A DNA stretch of 61,223 nucleotides from Scatosoma sp045654025 (GCA_045654025.1 JAZOMO010000046.1:1-61223); one strand, 5' to 3'. Positions 51,916 to 60,992 are shown, numbered from the stretch's first letter. Notes: generated by a model from the sequence alone, not told the origin. A program made the numbers and translations.

Positions 51916-53858
51916 TGAAAAAACAAAAAACGGTAGGAAAGGGGTGGGCAAAAGGCTTTTTGCTTGCCCTTTTTTCATTGATTGTCGCGCTTGCGATTTT
52001 TCCGTGTTTGCTGGGCGTAGCCGCTATGGACGGCGGGGATTCCCTGAAAAAGCGCGCTGAGTCAAGAGCTCCTTGTACGGTGCATTATTATACGGTAAAC
52101 GCGCAGGTAAACGAGGATAGAACGATTGCCTTTACGGAAGAAATTTCGTTTACGATGCACCAAACGAAAAATTCCTTTTATAGGGCTTTGCCGATTGAAG
52201 GAGATCGTTTTTTGAATATTACGGCGGAAGGCGTGGGCAATCCTGATTTCTCTTTTAGCGTAGCGGACAATCCAGACGTGGACGGGTTTATCGATATTAA
52301 CTGCTACGGCGGGCTTTATAAAGGCAAAACGCTGACCTATCGGTTTACCTATCTAATGGAATGCGATTTTTCGAACACGGAAAAGGGCATGATTATCGAC
52401 TTTGTGGGCGGCGGCTGGCCGTTTGCGCTTGCGAACGTGGACGTACAGATTGACTTCCCTGCGGCGTTGGCTGGATACGAGATTTATTCTGACGCCTTCG
52501 GACAGAGCGGAAACCGCTATGCGCGCGTAGTAGAAAAGACAGATACGCGCCTGCGCCTGCGTGCAGACGAATTGCCTTTATGCTATTCGGAATACGGCTA
52601 TTTCGCCGCGCCGATTACGGTGAAATTCGACCTTATTGACGAGGGATTTTTGCCGACAAGCGGTCTAGATTTTACGCGCCCGACCCTTTGGGTCGCGGTA
52701 GTGTGCGGACTTGCTTTGTTGGCGGTTGCGGCGGCGCTGTTCCTCTTTAGTAGCCGAAAACCCATTCTCTCCACCGTCGTGAGTTTCAAAGCCCCCGACG
52801 GAAAAGACCCGATGTCGGTGGGTTTTCTCTTGGATGGCGTAGTCGATAACGAGGACGTCACTTCTATGATTTACTACTTTGCCTCCAAGGGCTACCTGCA
52901 TATCGGGCAGGAGAACGGCGAAACGGTACTCATACGCCAGTGCGATTGCGACCTGCCTGAGGGGGAGAGTGAACACGCCAAGGCGCTGTTTAAGGGACTG
53001 TTCAAGCGCGATAGAACGAAGACGGTGATGGCTGACCTCAAGGAAGAATTTTACGAGGATGCCGACAAGGCGAAAATACTCGTTGCAGATAGCAAGCAAA
53101 AGACGGAGATTTACAAAAAATCTTCGATTGTAAGGTTTGTCGGTTGCGTTGTTTTGGCGATGGGACTGTTTTTTCTCGTGCCTGCGCTGACGGGTCTATT
53201 GTACGTGGGCGGTGGATACGTGTCCTTGGTGGGCGGTTTGATGATGCTGTTCCCTGCAGGGATTAGCGCCGTACTGCTCTTTGCCTTGGAGAATTACCGC
53301 TATAAATGGAAAAAGCTCAAGACGCTTATTTGGATTTTGATTATTTTGGCGATGTTGATTGGCGGTGTCTTCTACGCGTATGCATACACGCACGTGATGA
53401 CAACGCTGGAATGTATCTTCACGCTGGCGTTTGGTTACGGGATTTTATTGCTTAACAGCGGTATGCTAGTGCGCACTGAGGAACATACGGAAATGCTGGG
53501 CAGAATTTTAGGCTTTAAGGAGTTTATCCTCGTCACGAAGAAGGATCGTTTGGAGGAGATGTTAGAGCAAAATCCGGAACTTTTCTACGACGTATTGCCA
53601 TATGCGCAAGTGTTGGGTGTGTCGGATATCTGGGAAAAGAAATTCCGTGCAATCACCGTCCGTCCTCCCAGCTGGTACGAGGGGAATTACGACCTGTTCG
53701 ACTACTGGATGTTCCGCCGAACGATGCGGATAATGACCCTTGCCATTCTCGTCCGTCCGTCCAGCGACGGTTCTTCCGTCGGTCGTGGCGGCGGTGGCGG
53801 CTCGTTTGGAGGCTTCTCCGGCGGCGGTGGCGGTGGCGGCGGTGGCGGCTTCCGTTAA
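51915..53858 (+). CDS. DUF2207 (YciQ-like) membrane protein
   Basis: A 647-residue protein: N-terminal signal/anchor helix (about 14-36), an extracytoplasmic beta domain (about 50-245) opening with a VHYYTVNAQVNEDRTIAFTE type segment, a membrane helix (about 258-276), a cytoplasmic part, two pairs of membrane helices (about 410-495) and a Gly-rich C terminus made almost only of Gly, Ser and Phe. This is the standard DUF2207 layout. Function unknown; partner of LemA by coupling and by the usual pairing. Confidence 0.9.
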   Translation: MKKQKTVGKGWAKGFLLALFSLIVALAIFPCLLGVAAMDGGDSLKKRAESRAPCTVHYYTVNAQVNEDRTIAFTEEISFTMHQTKNSFYRALPIEGDRFLNITAEGVGNPDFSFSVADNPDVDGFIDINCYGGLYKGKTLTYRFTYLMECDFSNTEKGMIIDFVGGGWPFALANVDVQIDFPAALAGYEIYSDAFGQSGNRYARVVEKTDTRLRLRADELPLCYSEYGYFAAPITVKFDLIDEGFLPTSGLDFTRPTLWVAVVCGLALLAVAAALFLFSSRKPILSTVVSFKAPDGKDPMSVGFLLDGVVDNEDVTSMIYYFASKGYLHIGQENGETVLIRQCDCDLPEGESEHAKALFKGLFKRDRTKTVMADLKEEFYEDADKAKILVADSKQKTEIYKKSSIVRFVGCVVLAMGLFFLVPALTGLLYVGGGYVSLVGGLMMLFPAGISAVLLFALENYRYKWKKLKTLIWILIILAMLIGGVFYAYAYTHVMTTLECIFTLAFGYGILLLNSGMLVRTEEHTEMLGRILGFKEFILVTKKDRLEEMLEQNPELFYDVLPYAQVLGVSDIWEKKFRAITVRPPSWYEGNYDLFDYWMFRRTMRIMTLAILVRPSSDGSSVGRGGGGGSFGGFSGGGGGGGGGGFR

Positions 53859-53887
53859 TCTTTCCGCGCAAAAACCTATGAAGATCA

Positions 53888-53920
53888 AAAATCAGACCTC
53901 GAAAAAAGGTCTGATTTTTT
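53888..53920 (+). terminator. Terminator of the LemA-DUF2207 operon
   Basis: AAAATCAGACCT (53888-53899) and AGGTCTGATTTT (53907-53918), then T residues. Confidence 0.9.
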
Positions 53921-53942
53921 TACTTTTTTTTACGAAAAACAC

Positions 53943-53971
53943 TTGACAAGGTATATACTTCGTGATATGAT
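53943..53971 (+). promoter_or_regulatory. Promoter of the PadR operon with GTATATAC palindrome
   Basis: TTGACA (53943-53948), 17 bases, TATGAT (53966-53971). The spacer holds the palindrome GTATATAC, and ATATGATGTAT follows; PadR proteins often bind such AT-rich dyads at their own promoters, so autorepression is likely. Confidence 0.75.
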
Positions 53972-53995
53972 GTATTATGTAAGGAGAGGTATGCG

Positions 53996-54313
53996 ATGGA
54001 CATTCAATTAAAACGAGGGCTGCTGGACGTGTGCGTCTTGGCGGCTATCAAAAGCGAAGAATCGTACGGGTATAAAATCATTAAGGACGTCAAGCCTTAT
54101 ATCGAGCTTTCCGAATCCACACTCTATACTATATTAAAGAGGCTGGAAAGCGCAAAAATGCTGACGGTGCGCACGGCAGAGCACGATGGCAGGTTGCGTA
54201 AATACTACCGCATCACCATCTTGGGACGCAAGAAAATCGAGGCGTTTAAAGAGGAATGGAAGGAAGTGATGCAGGTATACGGTTTTGTCAATCGGGAGGA
54301 AACAAATGACTAA
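53996..54313 (+). CDS. PadR-family transcriptional regulator
   Basis: A 105-residue winged-helix repressor, the short PadR-s2 type. The opening QLKRGLLDVCVLAAIKSEESYGYKI-like helix pair and SESTLYTILKRLESAKMLTV are diagnostic. It should repress its own operon with the DUF1700 and DUF4097 genes in response to envelope stress or a small ligand; this follows the family pattern. AGGAGAGG precedes the ATG. It overlaps the next gene by 8 bases. Confidence 0.93.
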   Translation: MDIQLKRGLLDVCVLAAIKSEESYGYKIIKDVKPYIELSESTLYTILKRLESAKMLTVRTAEHDGRLRKYYRITILGRKKIEAFKEEWKEVMQVYGFVNREETND

Positions 54314-54908
54314 GCAAGAATTTTTAGCAGAGCTCAAAAAAGGCTTGTACGGCTTACCGCAAGCGGATATAGACGAACGGCTCAGCTTTTACAGCGAAAT
54401 GATAGAGGATAGAATGGAAGAAGGGCTTTCCGAGGAAGACGCGGTGGCTGGCATCGGCACTGTGGACAGCGTAATTTCGCAAATCGTTGCGGAAATTCCT
54501 CTTTCAAAAATCGTAAAAGAACGAATGAGACCGAGGCAAATCGATAGAGGTTTGATTTTGTTGCTTGTTTTGGGATTCCCCGTATGGTTGCCCCTGCTGA
54601 TAGCAGGCTTTGCGGTTGTGGTTTCCCTCTACGTTTCCCTTTGGGCGGGTATTATCTCCCTCTGGGCAGTGGCGGTTGCTTTGGCGGCGTGCGCGGTTGC
54701 TGGTGTGATAGTATTCATCATCCTTTTGTTTGTTGGCAAAGCGATTACGGCGCTTGCAACGCTGGGCGCAGGGATTGCGTGCGCTGGTTTGGCGATTTTG
54801 CTTGCAATCGGTTGTGTGTATGTGACGAAGGGCGGCGTGTTGCTCGGGAAAAAAGTGATGCAACGGCTGAAAAGGGCATTCATGAAAAAGGAGAAGAACA
54901 ATGGCTAA
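54306..54908 (+). CDS. DUF1700-family membrane protein
   Basis: A 200-residue protein with a cytoplasmic N-terminal segment (TKQEFLAELKKGLYGLPQAD, then SFYSEMIEDRMEEGLSEEDA) typical of DUF1700 and about four hydrophobic helices from residue 80 on. In operons of this type it sits between PadR and a DUF4097 protein. The ATG at 54306 follows GGGAGGAAAC within the end of the PadR gene. Role unknown; possibly a sensor or assembly factor for the DUF4097 protein. Confidence 0.87.
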   Translation: MTKQEFLAELKKGLYGLPQADIDERLSFYSEMIEDRMEEGLSEEDAVAGIGTVDSVISQIVAEIPLSKIVKERMRPRQIDRGLILLLVLGFPVWLPLLIAGFAVVVSLYVSLWAGIISLWAVAVALAACAVAGVIVFIILLFVGKAITALATLGAGIACAGLAILLAIGCVYVTKGGVLLGKKVMQRLKRAFMKKEKNNG

Positions 54909-55863
54909 AAAAATACGTAAATGGCTGATTGTAGGCGTGTCCCTTCTTCTAATCGGCGGGATCATCTTCACGGTGGCGATGTCTTTGTTTGGCTGGGATT
55001 TTCTAAAGCTGAGTTCCACTAACTACCAAACAAAGGAGTATGCAGTGGCGGAGGAGTTTAACGGCATTTCCATTCATGGTCAGGAGGCGGATATTCGCTT
55101 GGTAGCGTCCGAGGACGGGGCGTGCAAGGTAGTGTGCTTGGAAAAAGAAAGCGTGCCGCACACCGTAGAGGTGCAAAACGGCAAGCTGGTCATCACGGAG
55201 GCAGGCGTCCAAAATTTATACGAAGGGTTCTTTGATTTTGTGCAAGAAACGGTGACTGTCTATCTGCCCCAAAAGGAATATAGTACCCTTTTGATAGAAA
55301 ATAGGACGGGGGACGTGGAAGTTTCTAAGGACTTTTCTTTTGAGAGCGTGCAGGTGTTCACGAGCACGGGGGATATCCGCTGGTTGGCCTCTGCAAGCGG
55401 CGCGGTAACGTTAAAAACATCCACTGGGGATATTAGCGTGGAAAATATATCGGCAAGCAGTTTGAAACTGACCGTTTCCACGGGGGAGGTGTACGCCAAG
55501 GGCGTGCGCTGTACGGACGGTGTTAGCGTGCAGGTTTCTACGGGAGAAGCGTATTTGTCGGATATTGCTTGCAACAGCTTTACTTCCAGCGGCAGCGCGG
55601 GAGATATTACCCTGAAGAAGGTGCAGACGGCAGAAAGATTGTCGATAGAAAGAAGTACGGGCGACGTGCGCTTTGACCGGTGCGACGGCGGTGAAATCGT
55701 CGTCAAAACGAGCACGGGGGATATTGAAGGTACGCTGCTTTCAGAAAAAGAGTTTATCTGCAAGACGAGTACGGGCGAGGTTGAGGTTCCGAAGAATACG
55801 ACGGGCGGCAAGTGCGCCTTAACGACCACGACGGGTGATATTGAGATAGATATTCTTGCGTAA
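54901..55863 (+). CDS. DUF4097-family beta-helix protein
   Basis: A 320-residue protein with an N-terminal membrane helix (WLIVGVSLLLIGGIIFTVAM) and a C-terminal part made of about nine coils, each carrying a STGD/STGE motif (TSTGDIRW, TSTGDISV, VSTGEVYA, RSTGDVRF, TTTGDIEI). This forms a right-handed beta-solenoid, probably outside the membrane. The family is linked to envelope stress. Overlaps the DUF1700 gene by 8 bases. Confidence 0.88.
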   Translation: MAKKIRKWLIVGVSLLLIGGIIFTVAMSLFGWDFLKLSSTNYQTKEYAVAEEFNGISIHGQEADIRLVASEDGACKVVCLEKESVPHTVEVQNGKLVITEAGVQNLYEGFFDFVQETVTVYLPQKEYSTLLIENRTGDVEVSKDFSFESVQVFTSTGDIRWLASASGAVTLKTSTGDISVENISASSLKLTVSTGEVYAKGVRCTDGVSVQVSTGEAYLSDIACNSFTSSGSAGDITLKKVQTAERLSIERSTGDVRFDRCDGGEIVVKTSTGDIEGTLLSEKEFICKTSTGEVEVPKNTTGGKCALTTTTGDIEIDILA

Positions 55864-55872
55864 GGTAAAATA

Positions 55873-55907
55873 AAAACAGCCGTAGCGGTGCACGCTACGG
55901 CTGTTTT
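55873..55907. terminator. Bidirectional terminator
   Basis: AAAACAGCCGTAGCG (55873-55887) and CGCTACGGCTGTTTT (55893-55907), a perfect 15-bp stem between convergent genes. Confidence 0.92.
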
Positions 55908-55916
55908 TTTAACCGA

Positions 55917-57353
55917 TTAGTTATTCAGTTCGCCGTATTTGTAGACGGGTGCGCTTTGGGAGAAGCGTTTTACCGATTCTACCGCGCTTTCGCAACGGCT
56001 ACGGGTTTTGTAATGCTCGCCGAGACAAAGCAGCTGTCCGTTGCCGCCAAGCAGCTTAAACAGGTAATCCCCTTTCTTCGTAATCGAGATGCGGAAATTG
56101 CCTTTGGCAATGTTTGCTTTGTGGGTCGCAACGGCGTTCACCGCCCCTTCGTAAGTGGTGTATTCTTCGCTGGTCAACAGCTTTTCGCCGTTGGATGCAA
56201 ACAATTCAAAGTAGTACATAACGCCTACTTCCTCGTTGCCCGTGGTGTTGATAATCCACTTGCCAGTGTAGCCGTTTTCGGGCGCGGGCGTTTCCGTCTG
56301 CGCCGTGTCGTCTTCGGTAGGGAGAGGCATACGAATTTCCTCTACCTCGTCGTGTACGATAGCGGTTGCCGCAAAGCGCTTGGTGGAGGCGATAGCTCGC
56401 TCACAGCGTTCAAGGCTCTTGTAGTTTGCGCCCGTGCAAAGCAGGGTGTTCTTTGCGGTCAGCAGCTTGAATATGTAATCCCCTTTCTTGGAAAGAGTGA
56501 TGCGGAAGTTGCTTTTTTCGACGTTGTCCTTGTGCGTTTGAATGCCGCGTACAGCGCCTGCGTAAGAGGTATATTCCTCACTGACCAGCAATCGTTCGCC
56601 ATTGGAGGCGCGCAGTTCAAAGAAGTAGTTTTCTTCTACCACGTTGTCCTTGCTGTCCGTCAACGCAAGCTTGCAGATGACCCATTTGCCGGTGTATTTC
56701 ACGGAAGCCATTTTCTCCTCTGTTTTTTCAGCGGCGGGCTTTACGGTGACAGATTTTTTCACCTCTGCTTTTACGGGGGTAGGCTTTTTCGCCTCAGTCT
56801 TTGCAGAAACTTCCTTTTTTGCAGTGGCTTTCACAGCGGGTTCTACCTTCTTGGGCAGAGTTTCTTTTTTCGGTTCGCTTGCCTTTTTCGCGGACGCAGG
56901 TTTTGCGTTGGTCGTCTTCGCTTTTTTTGCGGGGGTAACCGTCTCTGCCTTAGCTTCTACGGGCTCGGTCGTCGCTTCTGCGCTTTCCTTTGCGGTTTCT
57001 TCTATGACAACTTCTTCTGCGATAACTTCGGGCGCAGGTTCATCAGCTACTGCAATCTCTGCGGTTTCTTCTATGACAACTTCGGGCGCAGGTTCTTCAG
57101 CTACTGCAATCTCTGCGGTTTGTTCTTCGGCAGGGGCGCTTTCCTCTACGGCATGCTCCTCTGTCGTCTGCTTGCAAGGGCAAGCGGATGCTTGCTGGTT
57201 TCTCTTCTTTCTCTTAACCGCGCCGACGACGATGAGGGAGACGATGAGGGCCACGATAGCGACGCCACACGCAACCACAATCCAGCGTTGGATGGGGTTA
57301 TCGATCAGGTATTGCAAAATGCCTTTCACGAGGGTTTTTAACTTTGCGATCAT
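55917..57353 (-). CDS. Membrane-anchored protein with DUF1508 (YegP-like) repeats
   Basis: A 478-residue protein: membrane helix at about 23-44, a low-complexity Glu/Pro/Ala then Lys/Ala linker (about 60-215, with a short internal duplication around EEPAPEV), then two modules (220-335 and 361-470). Each module holds two DUF1508 half-repeats, for example FFELRASNGERLLVSEEYT and YIFKLLTAKNTLLC, as in YegP. The family role is unknown. A four-Cys-poor CPC motif follows the helix. The start at 57353 follows AAAGGAG; the frame is open 43 codons more. Similar codon use to neighbours. Confidence 0.85.
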   Translation of the reverse strand: MIAKLKTLVKGILQYLIDNPIQRWIVVACGVAIVALIVSLIVVGAVKRKKRNQQASACPCKQTTEEHAVEESAPAEEQTAEIAVAEEPAPEVVIEETAEIAVADEPAPEVIAEEVVIEETAKESAEATTEPVEAKAETVTPAKKAKTTNAKPASAKKASEPKKETLPKKVEPAVKATAKKEVSAKTEAKKPTPVKAEVKKSVTVKPAAEKTEEKMASVKYTGKWVICKLALTDSKDNVVEENYFFELRASNGERLLVSEEYTSYAGAVRGIQTHKDNVEKSNFRITLSKKGDYIFKLLTAKNTLLCTGANYKSLERCERAIASTKRFAATAIVHDEVEEIRMPLPTEDDTAQTETPAPENGYTGKWIINTTGNEEVGVMYYFELFASNGEKLLTSEEYTTYEGAVNAVATHKANIAKGNFRISITKKGDYLFKLLGGNGQLLCLGEHYKTRSRCESAVESVKRFSQSAPVYKYGELNN

Positions 57354-57373
57354 ATTAAACTCCTTTTTTGTCC

Positions 57374-57412
57374 TTACAATTCCATTGTAATACATTTTTT
57401 TGAAATTGTCAA
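57374..57412 (-). promoter_or_regulatory. Promoter of the DUF1508 gene with overlapping inverted repeat
   Basis: TTGACA (57407-57412), 17 bases, TACAAT (57384-57389). The perfect dyad TTACAAT-TCC-ATTGTAA (57374-57390) covers the -10 and the start site, where a repressor could bind. Confidence 0.7.
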
Positions 57413-57454
57413 GATGGGAAAGGGCAAAAAAACAAAGCAATTTTTTCAAAAAAA

Positions 57455-57483
57455 TTGACATTTCAAAAAAAATAGAGTACAAT
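57455..57483 (+). promoter_or_regulatory. Promoter of the flavoprotein operon, leaderless geometry
   Basis: TTGACA (57455-57460), 17 bases, TACAAT (57478-57483). The A of the ATG at 57490 is exactly 7 bases past the -10. Confidence 0.7.
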
Positions 57484-57489
57484 AAAGGT

Positions 57490-58731
57490 ATGAAACACTA
57501 TTCTACTGTTATTATAGGCGGCGGCGCGGCAGGATTATTCCTTGCGGCGAACGCTACAACAAAATACGGAAACGTCCTTTTGTTAGAACGTGGTGAACGT
57601 GTGGGCAAGAAGCTCTCCTCTACGGGCAACGGTCAGGGGAACATCACGAACGCGCGTGTAGGCGAAGCGGCGTACTTTTCTGTGCGCGGCGACAAGACGC
57701 AGGAAAAGCAGGTGCAAGGGTATCTTTCTCGCTACGGCCGTGACGAGCTGTTGGCGTTTTTAGGTCGCCTCGGCGGCTTGTTCCTTGCCGACGAGCGTGG
57801 CAGATATTACCCTGCAGGCCGTCAAGCCTCGGCAATCACCGATCTTTTGCGATACGAGATTGCATCGCGCGGCGTGGAAGTACAGACGGGCGCATACGTG
57901 CAATCGGTGAAAAAAGTAGCGGGCAGGTACGAGATTACGGCAAAGACTGGAGAGGGCGTAGGTACTTATTCTGCGGACAGCGTAGTCGTCTGTACGGGCG
58001 GCAAAGCGGCGAAAAACTTTGGCACGGACGGCAACGGCTATGCTTTGGCGGGTACTTTTTCGCATACGACGACGGCGCTGTATCCTGCGTTGGTGCAGTT
58101 GAAGACGGACGTTCGACATACGAAATCCTTAAAAGGTATTCGTGTGATGGATGCAAAGCTGATGGCAGTCGTAGACGGAAAGCCCGTACAAACGCTGACA
58201 GGAGACGTGATTTTCACAGATTACGGCGTTTCGGGGGATGCGGTGTTCCGCATTTCTTCCTTTGTCGCGGATAAGCTGGATACAGGTAAGGTCAGCCTTT
58301 TGATAGACTTATTGCCCACGGTGGAAAAGGAAACTCTGCTTGCGCTCTTGACGGAAAAGCAAAAGAACTATCCGCAGTTGCCGAAGGCAGAGCTGTTATG
58401 CGGTATCTTAAACAATCAGGTCGGTCGGGCGGTAATGAAACGGTACGGCGAGGCAGGTTTGTCTGCGGTGGTGGACGGCGTAAAAGCCTTTGCGTTGCCC
58501 GTCGTTGGCAGTCTTGGATTTGACTACGCGCAGGTGACCAAGGGCGGTATCCCCTTGGCGGAGCTGGACGAACACTTGCAGAGCCGCAATGCCGAAGGGC
58601 TGTACTTTGCAGGCGAGATTTTGGACGTAGACGGCGAGTGCGGCGGCTTTAATCTGCAATGGGCGTACACCTCGGCGATCGTCTGTTTGGAAGGACTTGA
58701 AGAGAGATTTAAGGAAAAAGTATGCAAGTAA
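57490..58731 (+). CDS. BaiN/HI0933-family FAD-dependent oxidoreductase
   Basis: A 413-residue flavoprotein. The N-terminal FAD loop is VIIGGGAAGLFLA, followed by the family motif KLSSTGNGQGNITN; a substrate domain lies in the middle; the C-terminal FAD segment is GLYFAGEILDVDGECGGFNL. Some relatives reduce bile-acid intermediates, others are uncharacterised. The only purine-rich stretch upstream (AAAGG) is one base from the ATG, too near for a ribosome site. It overlaps the next flavoprotein gene by 10 bases. Confidence 0.9.
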   Translation: MKHYSTVIIGGGAAGLFLAANATTKYGNVLLLERGERVGKKLSSTGNGQGNITNARVGEAAYFSVRGDKTQEKQVQGYLSRYGRDELLAFLGRLGGLFLADERGRYYPAGRQASAITDLLRYEIASRGVEVQTGAYVQSVKKVAGRYEITAKTGEGVGTYSADSVVVCTGGKAAKNFGTDGNGYALAGTFSHTTTALYPALVQLKTDVRHTKSLKGIRVMDAKLMAVVDGKPVQTLTGDVIFTDYGVSGDAVFRISSFVADKLDTGKVSLLIDLLPTVEKETLLALLTEKQKNYPQLPKAELLCGILNNQVGRAVMKRYGEAGLSAVVDGVKAFALPVVGSLGFDYAQVTKGGIPLAELDEHLQSRNAEGLYFAGEILDVDGECGGFNLQWAYTSAIVCLEGLEERFKEKVCK

Positions 58732-60269
58732 AAACCCTTTCGGGCATCAAACTGTCCATTGACAAGAAGGAGAGCGAGCTGATAAAAATCGCGCAAAAAC
58801 AGCTGGGGAAAACGCCCAGCTATTTTGCAATTCGCAAAAAGTCCTTGGATGCGAGAGATAAGGGGAATTTACACTATATTTATACGATAGAATTTTCCGA
58901 CGGCGCGCCTCCGCAAAAGCCGCCTTTGGAAAAGTTGCCTGAGGGGAAATTGCCTAAAAAACCCGTGCTGATTATCGGCAGCGGCCCTGCAGGGCTGTTC
59001 TGCGCCCTTAGATTACAGGAGCGTGGCATTCCGTCGATACTCATCGAGCGTGGCCCTTGCGTGGAAGAACGCGCAAGAAAAATCGACGTGCTCTGCAAGG
59101 AAAAACGGCTGGACGTAAACGGCAACGTACAGTTTGGCGAGGGGGGTGCAGGTACTTTTTCGGACGGAAAGCTGAACACCCAAACGCACAGTTTATACAA
59201 TAGAGACGTGCTGGAAACCTTCGTGCGCTTTGGTGCTCCGCAGGAGATTTTGTGGTTGCAAAAGCCGCACATCGGCAGTGACAATTTGCGCTCGGTGGTG
59301 CGGAATATGCGTGAATATTTGCGTGAAAGTGGGGGGCAGGTACGCTTTGACACCCTTTTAAAGGATATTTGTGTCAAGGACGGCATTCTGCAAAAGGCGT
59401 TGATTGCCGACCTCAAAAGCGGCGAAGAGGCTTGGATAGAGCCGTCCGCTTTGGTGCTTGCCGTTGGGCATAGCGCAAGGGATACCTTTGAAATGTTGCT
59501 TGCCCGTGGGGTGGAGATGACCCAAAAGGAATTTGCCATCGGGGTGCGTATCGAGCACCTGCAATCCGCCATCGGTCTGGCGCAGTACGGCAAGGCGTAC
59601 AACCGCTTGCCTGCCGCCGATTATAAGCTTGTGTCGCACGCGCACGAACGCTCTGCGTTCACTTTCTGTATGTGTCCTGGGGGCGTGGTGATGCCTGCCG
59701 CCAGCGAAGAGGAAGGGGTGGTCAGCAACGGTATGAGTAACTATGCCCGTGACGAGCGCAACGCCAACGCCGCCTTGATTGCGCAGGTAAAGCAGAGCGA
59801 TTTCGGAGGCGAACATCCCTTGGCTGGCGTAGAGTTCCAACGCCGTATCGAACGCGCCGCTTTTGTGGCAGGTGGCGGCGATTACAGCGCGCCCGTGCAG
59901 ACCTTAGGGGATTTCCTGCGCGGGAGATGTAGCGACCACTTTGGCGAGGTATTGCCCTCGTATGCGGCGGGGACGAGCTTTGCCGATCTAAACGGCGTGT
60001 TGCCGTCCGTGGTCTGCGACAGCTTGAAGGCGTCCGCCTTAGATATGGATAGACGGTTGAAGGGGTTTGCCAATCCCGATGCGGTTTTGACGGGGGTGGA
60101 AACGAGAACAAGCTCCCCCGTGCGCATACAGCGTGATGAGGAATTGCAATCCGTTTCGGCAAAGGGGCTGTTCCCCTGCGGCGAAGGGGCAGGCTACGCA
60201 GGGGGGATTACCTCTGCGGCGGCAGACGGTCTGCGTGTTGCGGAGAAAATCTATTCGATACTTTGTTAA
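58722..60269 (+). CDS. FAD-dependent dehydrogenase, COG2509 type
   Basis: A 515-residue flavoprotein of an uncharacterised but widespread family. An N-terminal domain of about 80 residues precedes the FAD loop LIIGSGPAGLFCALRL, then GEGGAGTFSDGKLNT, a central domain with FCMCPGGVVMPAASEEE, and a C-terminal GLFPCGEGAGYAGGITSAAADG segment. Substrate unknown. Its start lies inside the end of the BaiN-type gene, so the two flavoproteins are cotranslated. Confidence 0.88.
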   Translation: MQVKTLSGIKLSIDKKESELIKIAQKQLGKTPSYFAIRKKSLDARDKGNLHYIYTIEFSDGAPPQKPPLEKLPEGKLPKKPVLIIGSGPAGLFCALRLQERGIPSILIERGPCVEERARKIDVLCKEKRLDVNGNVQFGEGGAGTFSDGKLNTQTHSLYNRDVLETFVRFGAPQEILWLQKPHIGSDNLRSVVRNMREYLRESGGQVRFDTLLKDICVKDGILQKALIADLKSGEEAWIEPSALVLAVGHSARDTFEMLLARGVEMTQKEFAIGVRIEHLQSAIGLAQYGKAYNRLPAADYKLVSHAHERSAFTFCMCPGGVVMPAASEEEGVVSNGMSNYARDERNANAALIAQVKQSDFGGEHPLAGVEFQRRIERAAFVAGGGDYSAPVQTLGDFLRGRCSDHFGEVLPSYAAGTSFADLNGVLPSVVCDSLKASALDMDRRLKGFANPDAVLTGVETRTSSPVRIQRDEELQSVSAKGLFPCGEGAGYAGGITSAAADGLRVAEKIYSILC

Positions 60270-60283
60270 TCGTTGATTAACAA
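60263..60283. promoter_or_regulatory. Perfect inverted repeat over the flavoprotein stop codon
   Basis: TTGTTAATC-GTT-GATTAACAA. No T run follows on the plus strand, so it is more likely an operator or mRNA 3' structure than a standard terminator. Confidence 0.5.
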
Positions 60284-60331
60284 TGAGTGGTGAAAACTGT
60301 ACGAATATTTACTTTTTTGGGGGGGATAGTC

Positions 60332-60973
60332 GTGAAGACCTATTTATTCGACTTTGACGGTACTCTTGTAGATTCTATGCCGTATTTTATTGCAGGCCTT
60401 TTGAAGGAGCTGGACAAAAAGAATTGCAAATACGACAAGGATATCATCAAAACAATCACTCCGTTGGGGGTGGTCGGTACGGCGGAATATTTTATTAAAA
60501 ACTTTGACTTGAATATGACCGTAGAAGAACTGATTGAGGCGTTCAGGGCCAACATAGCAACCGCGTATTTTTATGAAATATCCACGAAACAGAACGTCGT
60601 CAAAGCGCTGACAGAGCTGAAAGAAAGGGGCGCAAGTCTAAACATTTTGACGGCTGGGCCGCACGTTACCCTTGATGCTTGCTTGAAAAGGCTGGGGCTG
60701 TTCGACTGGTTTGACAACGTATGGTCTTGCGATGATTTCTCGACGACGAAAGCAAATCCTGAACTCTACAAGACGGTTGCAAAGCGCTTGGGTGTTGGCG
60801 TTCAAGAAGTGTTGTTTTTTGACGACAACTTGGATGTGGCGACAACGGCGAAAAGGGCAGGGATGAAGGTGTGTGGCGTTTTCGATGAATCCTCTGCCGA
60901 TTACGTCAGCCAAATGAAAGCCATTTGCGATTTTTATATCTACGATTTCAGCGAATTATCGAAGATAGAATAG
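60332..60973 (+). CDS. HAD-family hydrolase (phosphoglycolate-phosphatase type)
   Basis: A 213-residue hydrolase with motif 1 LFDFDGTLVDSMPYF, a helical cap, motif 2 NILTAG, motif 3 Lys in TTKANPELY and motif 4 FFDDNLDVATTAKRAG. The start is taken as GTG at 60332 behind GGGGGGAT; a longer form from a GTG at 60287 lacks a ribosome site. Substrate unknown. Confidence 0.83.
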   Translation: MKTYLFDFDGTLVDSMPYFIAGLLKELDKKNCKYDKDIIKTITPLGVVGTAEYFIKNFDLNMTVEELIEAFRANIATAYFYEISTKQNVVKALTELKERGASLNILTAGPHVTLDACLKRLGLFDWFDNVWSCDDFSTTKANPELYKTVAKRLGVGVQEVLFFDDNLDVATTAKRAGMKVCGVFDESSADYVSQMKAICDFYIYDFSELSKIE

Positions 60974-60992
60974 AGAGCTGTATTTATCCGTT

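Noticed and set aside
55956..57341. 461-codon open frame on the plus strand, Phe/Cys/Gly-rich
   Set aside because: Mirror image of the Lys/Ala/Glu-rich DUF1508 protein; the opposite strand has the ribosome site, promoter and conserved domains.
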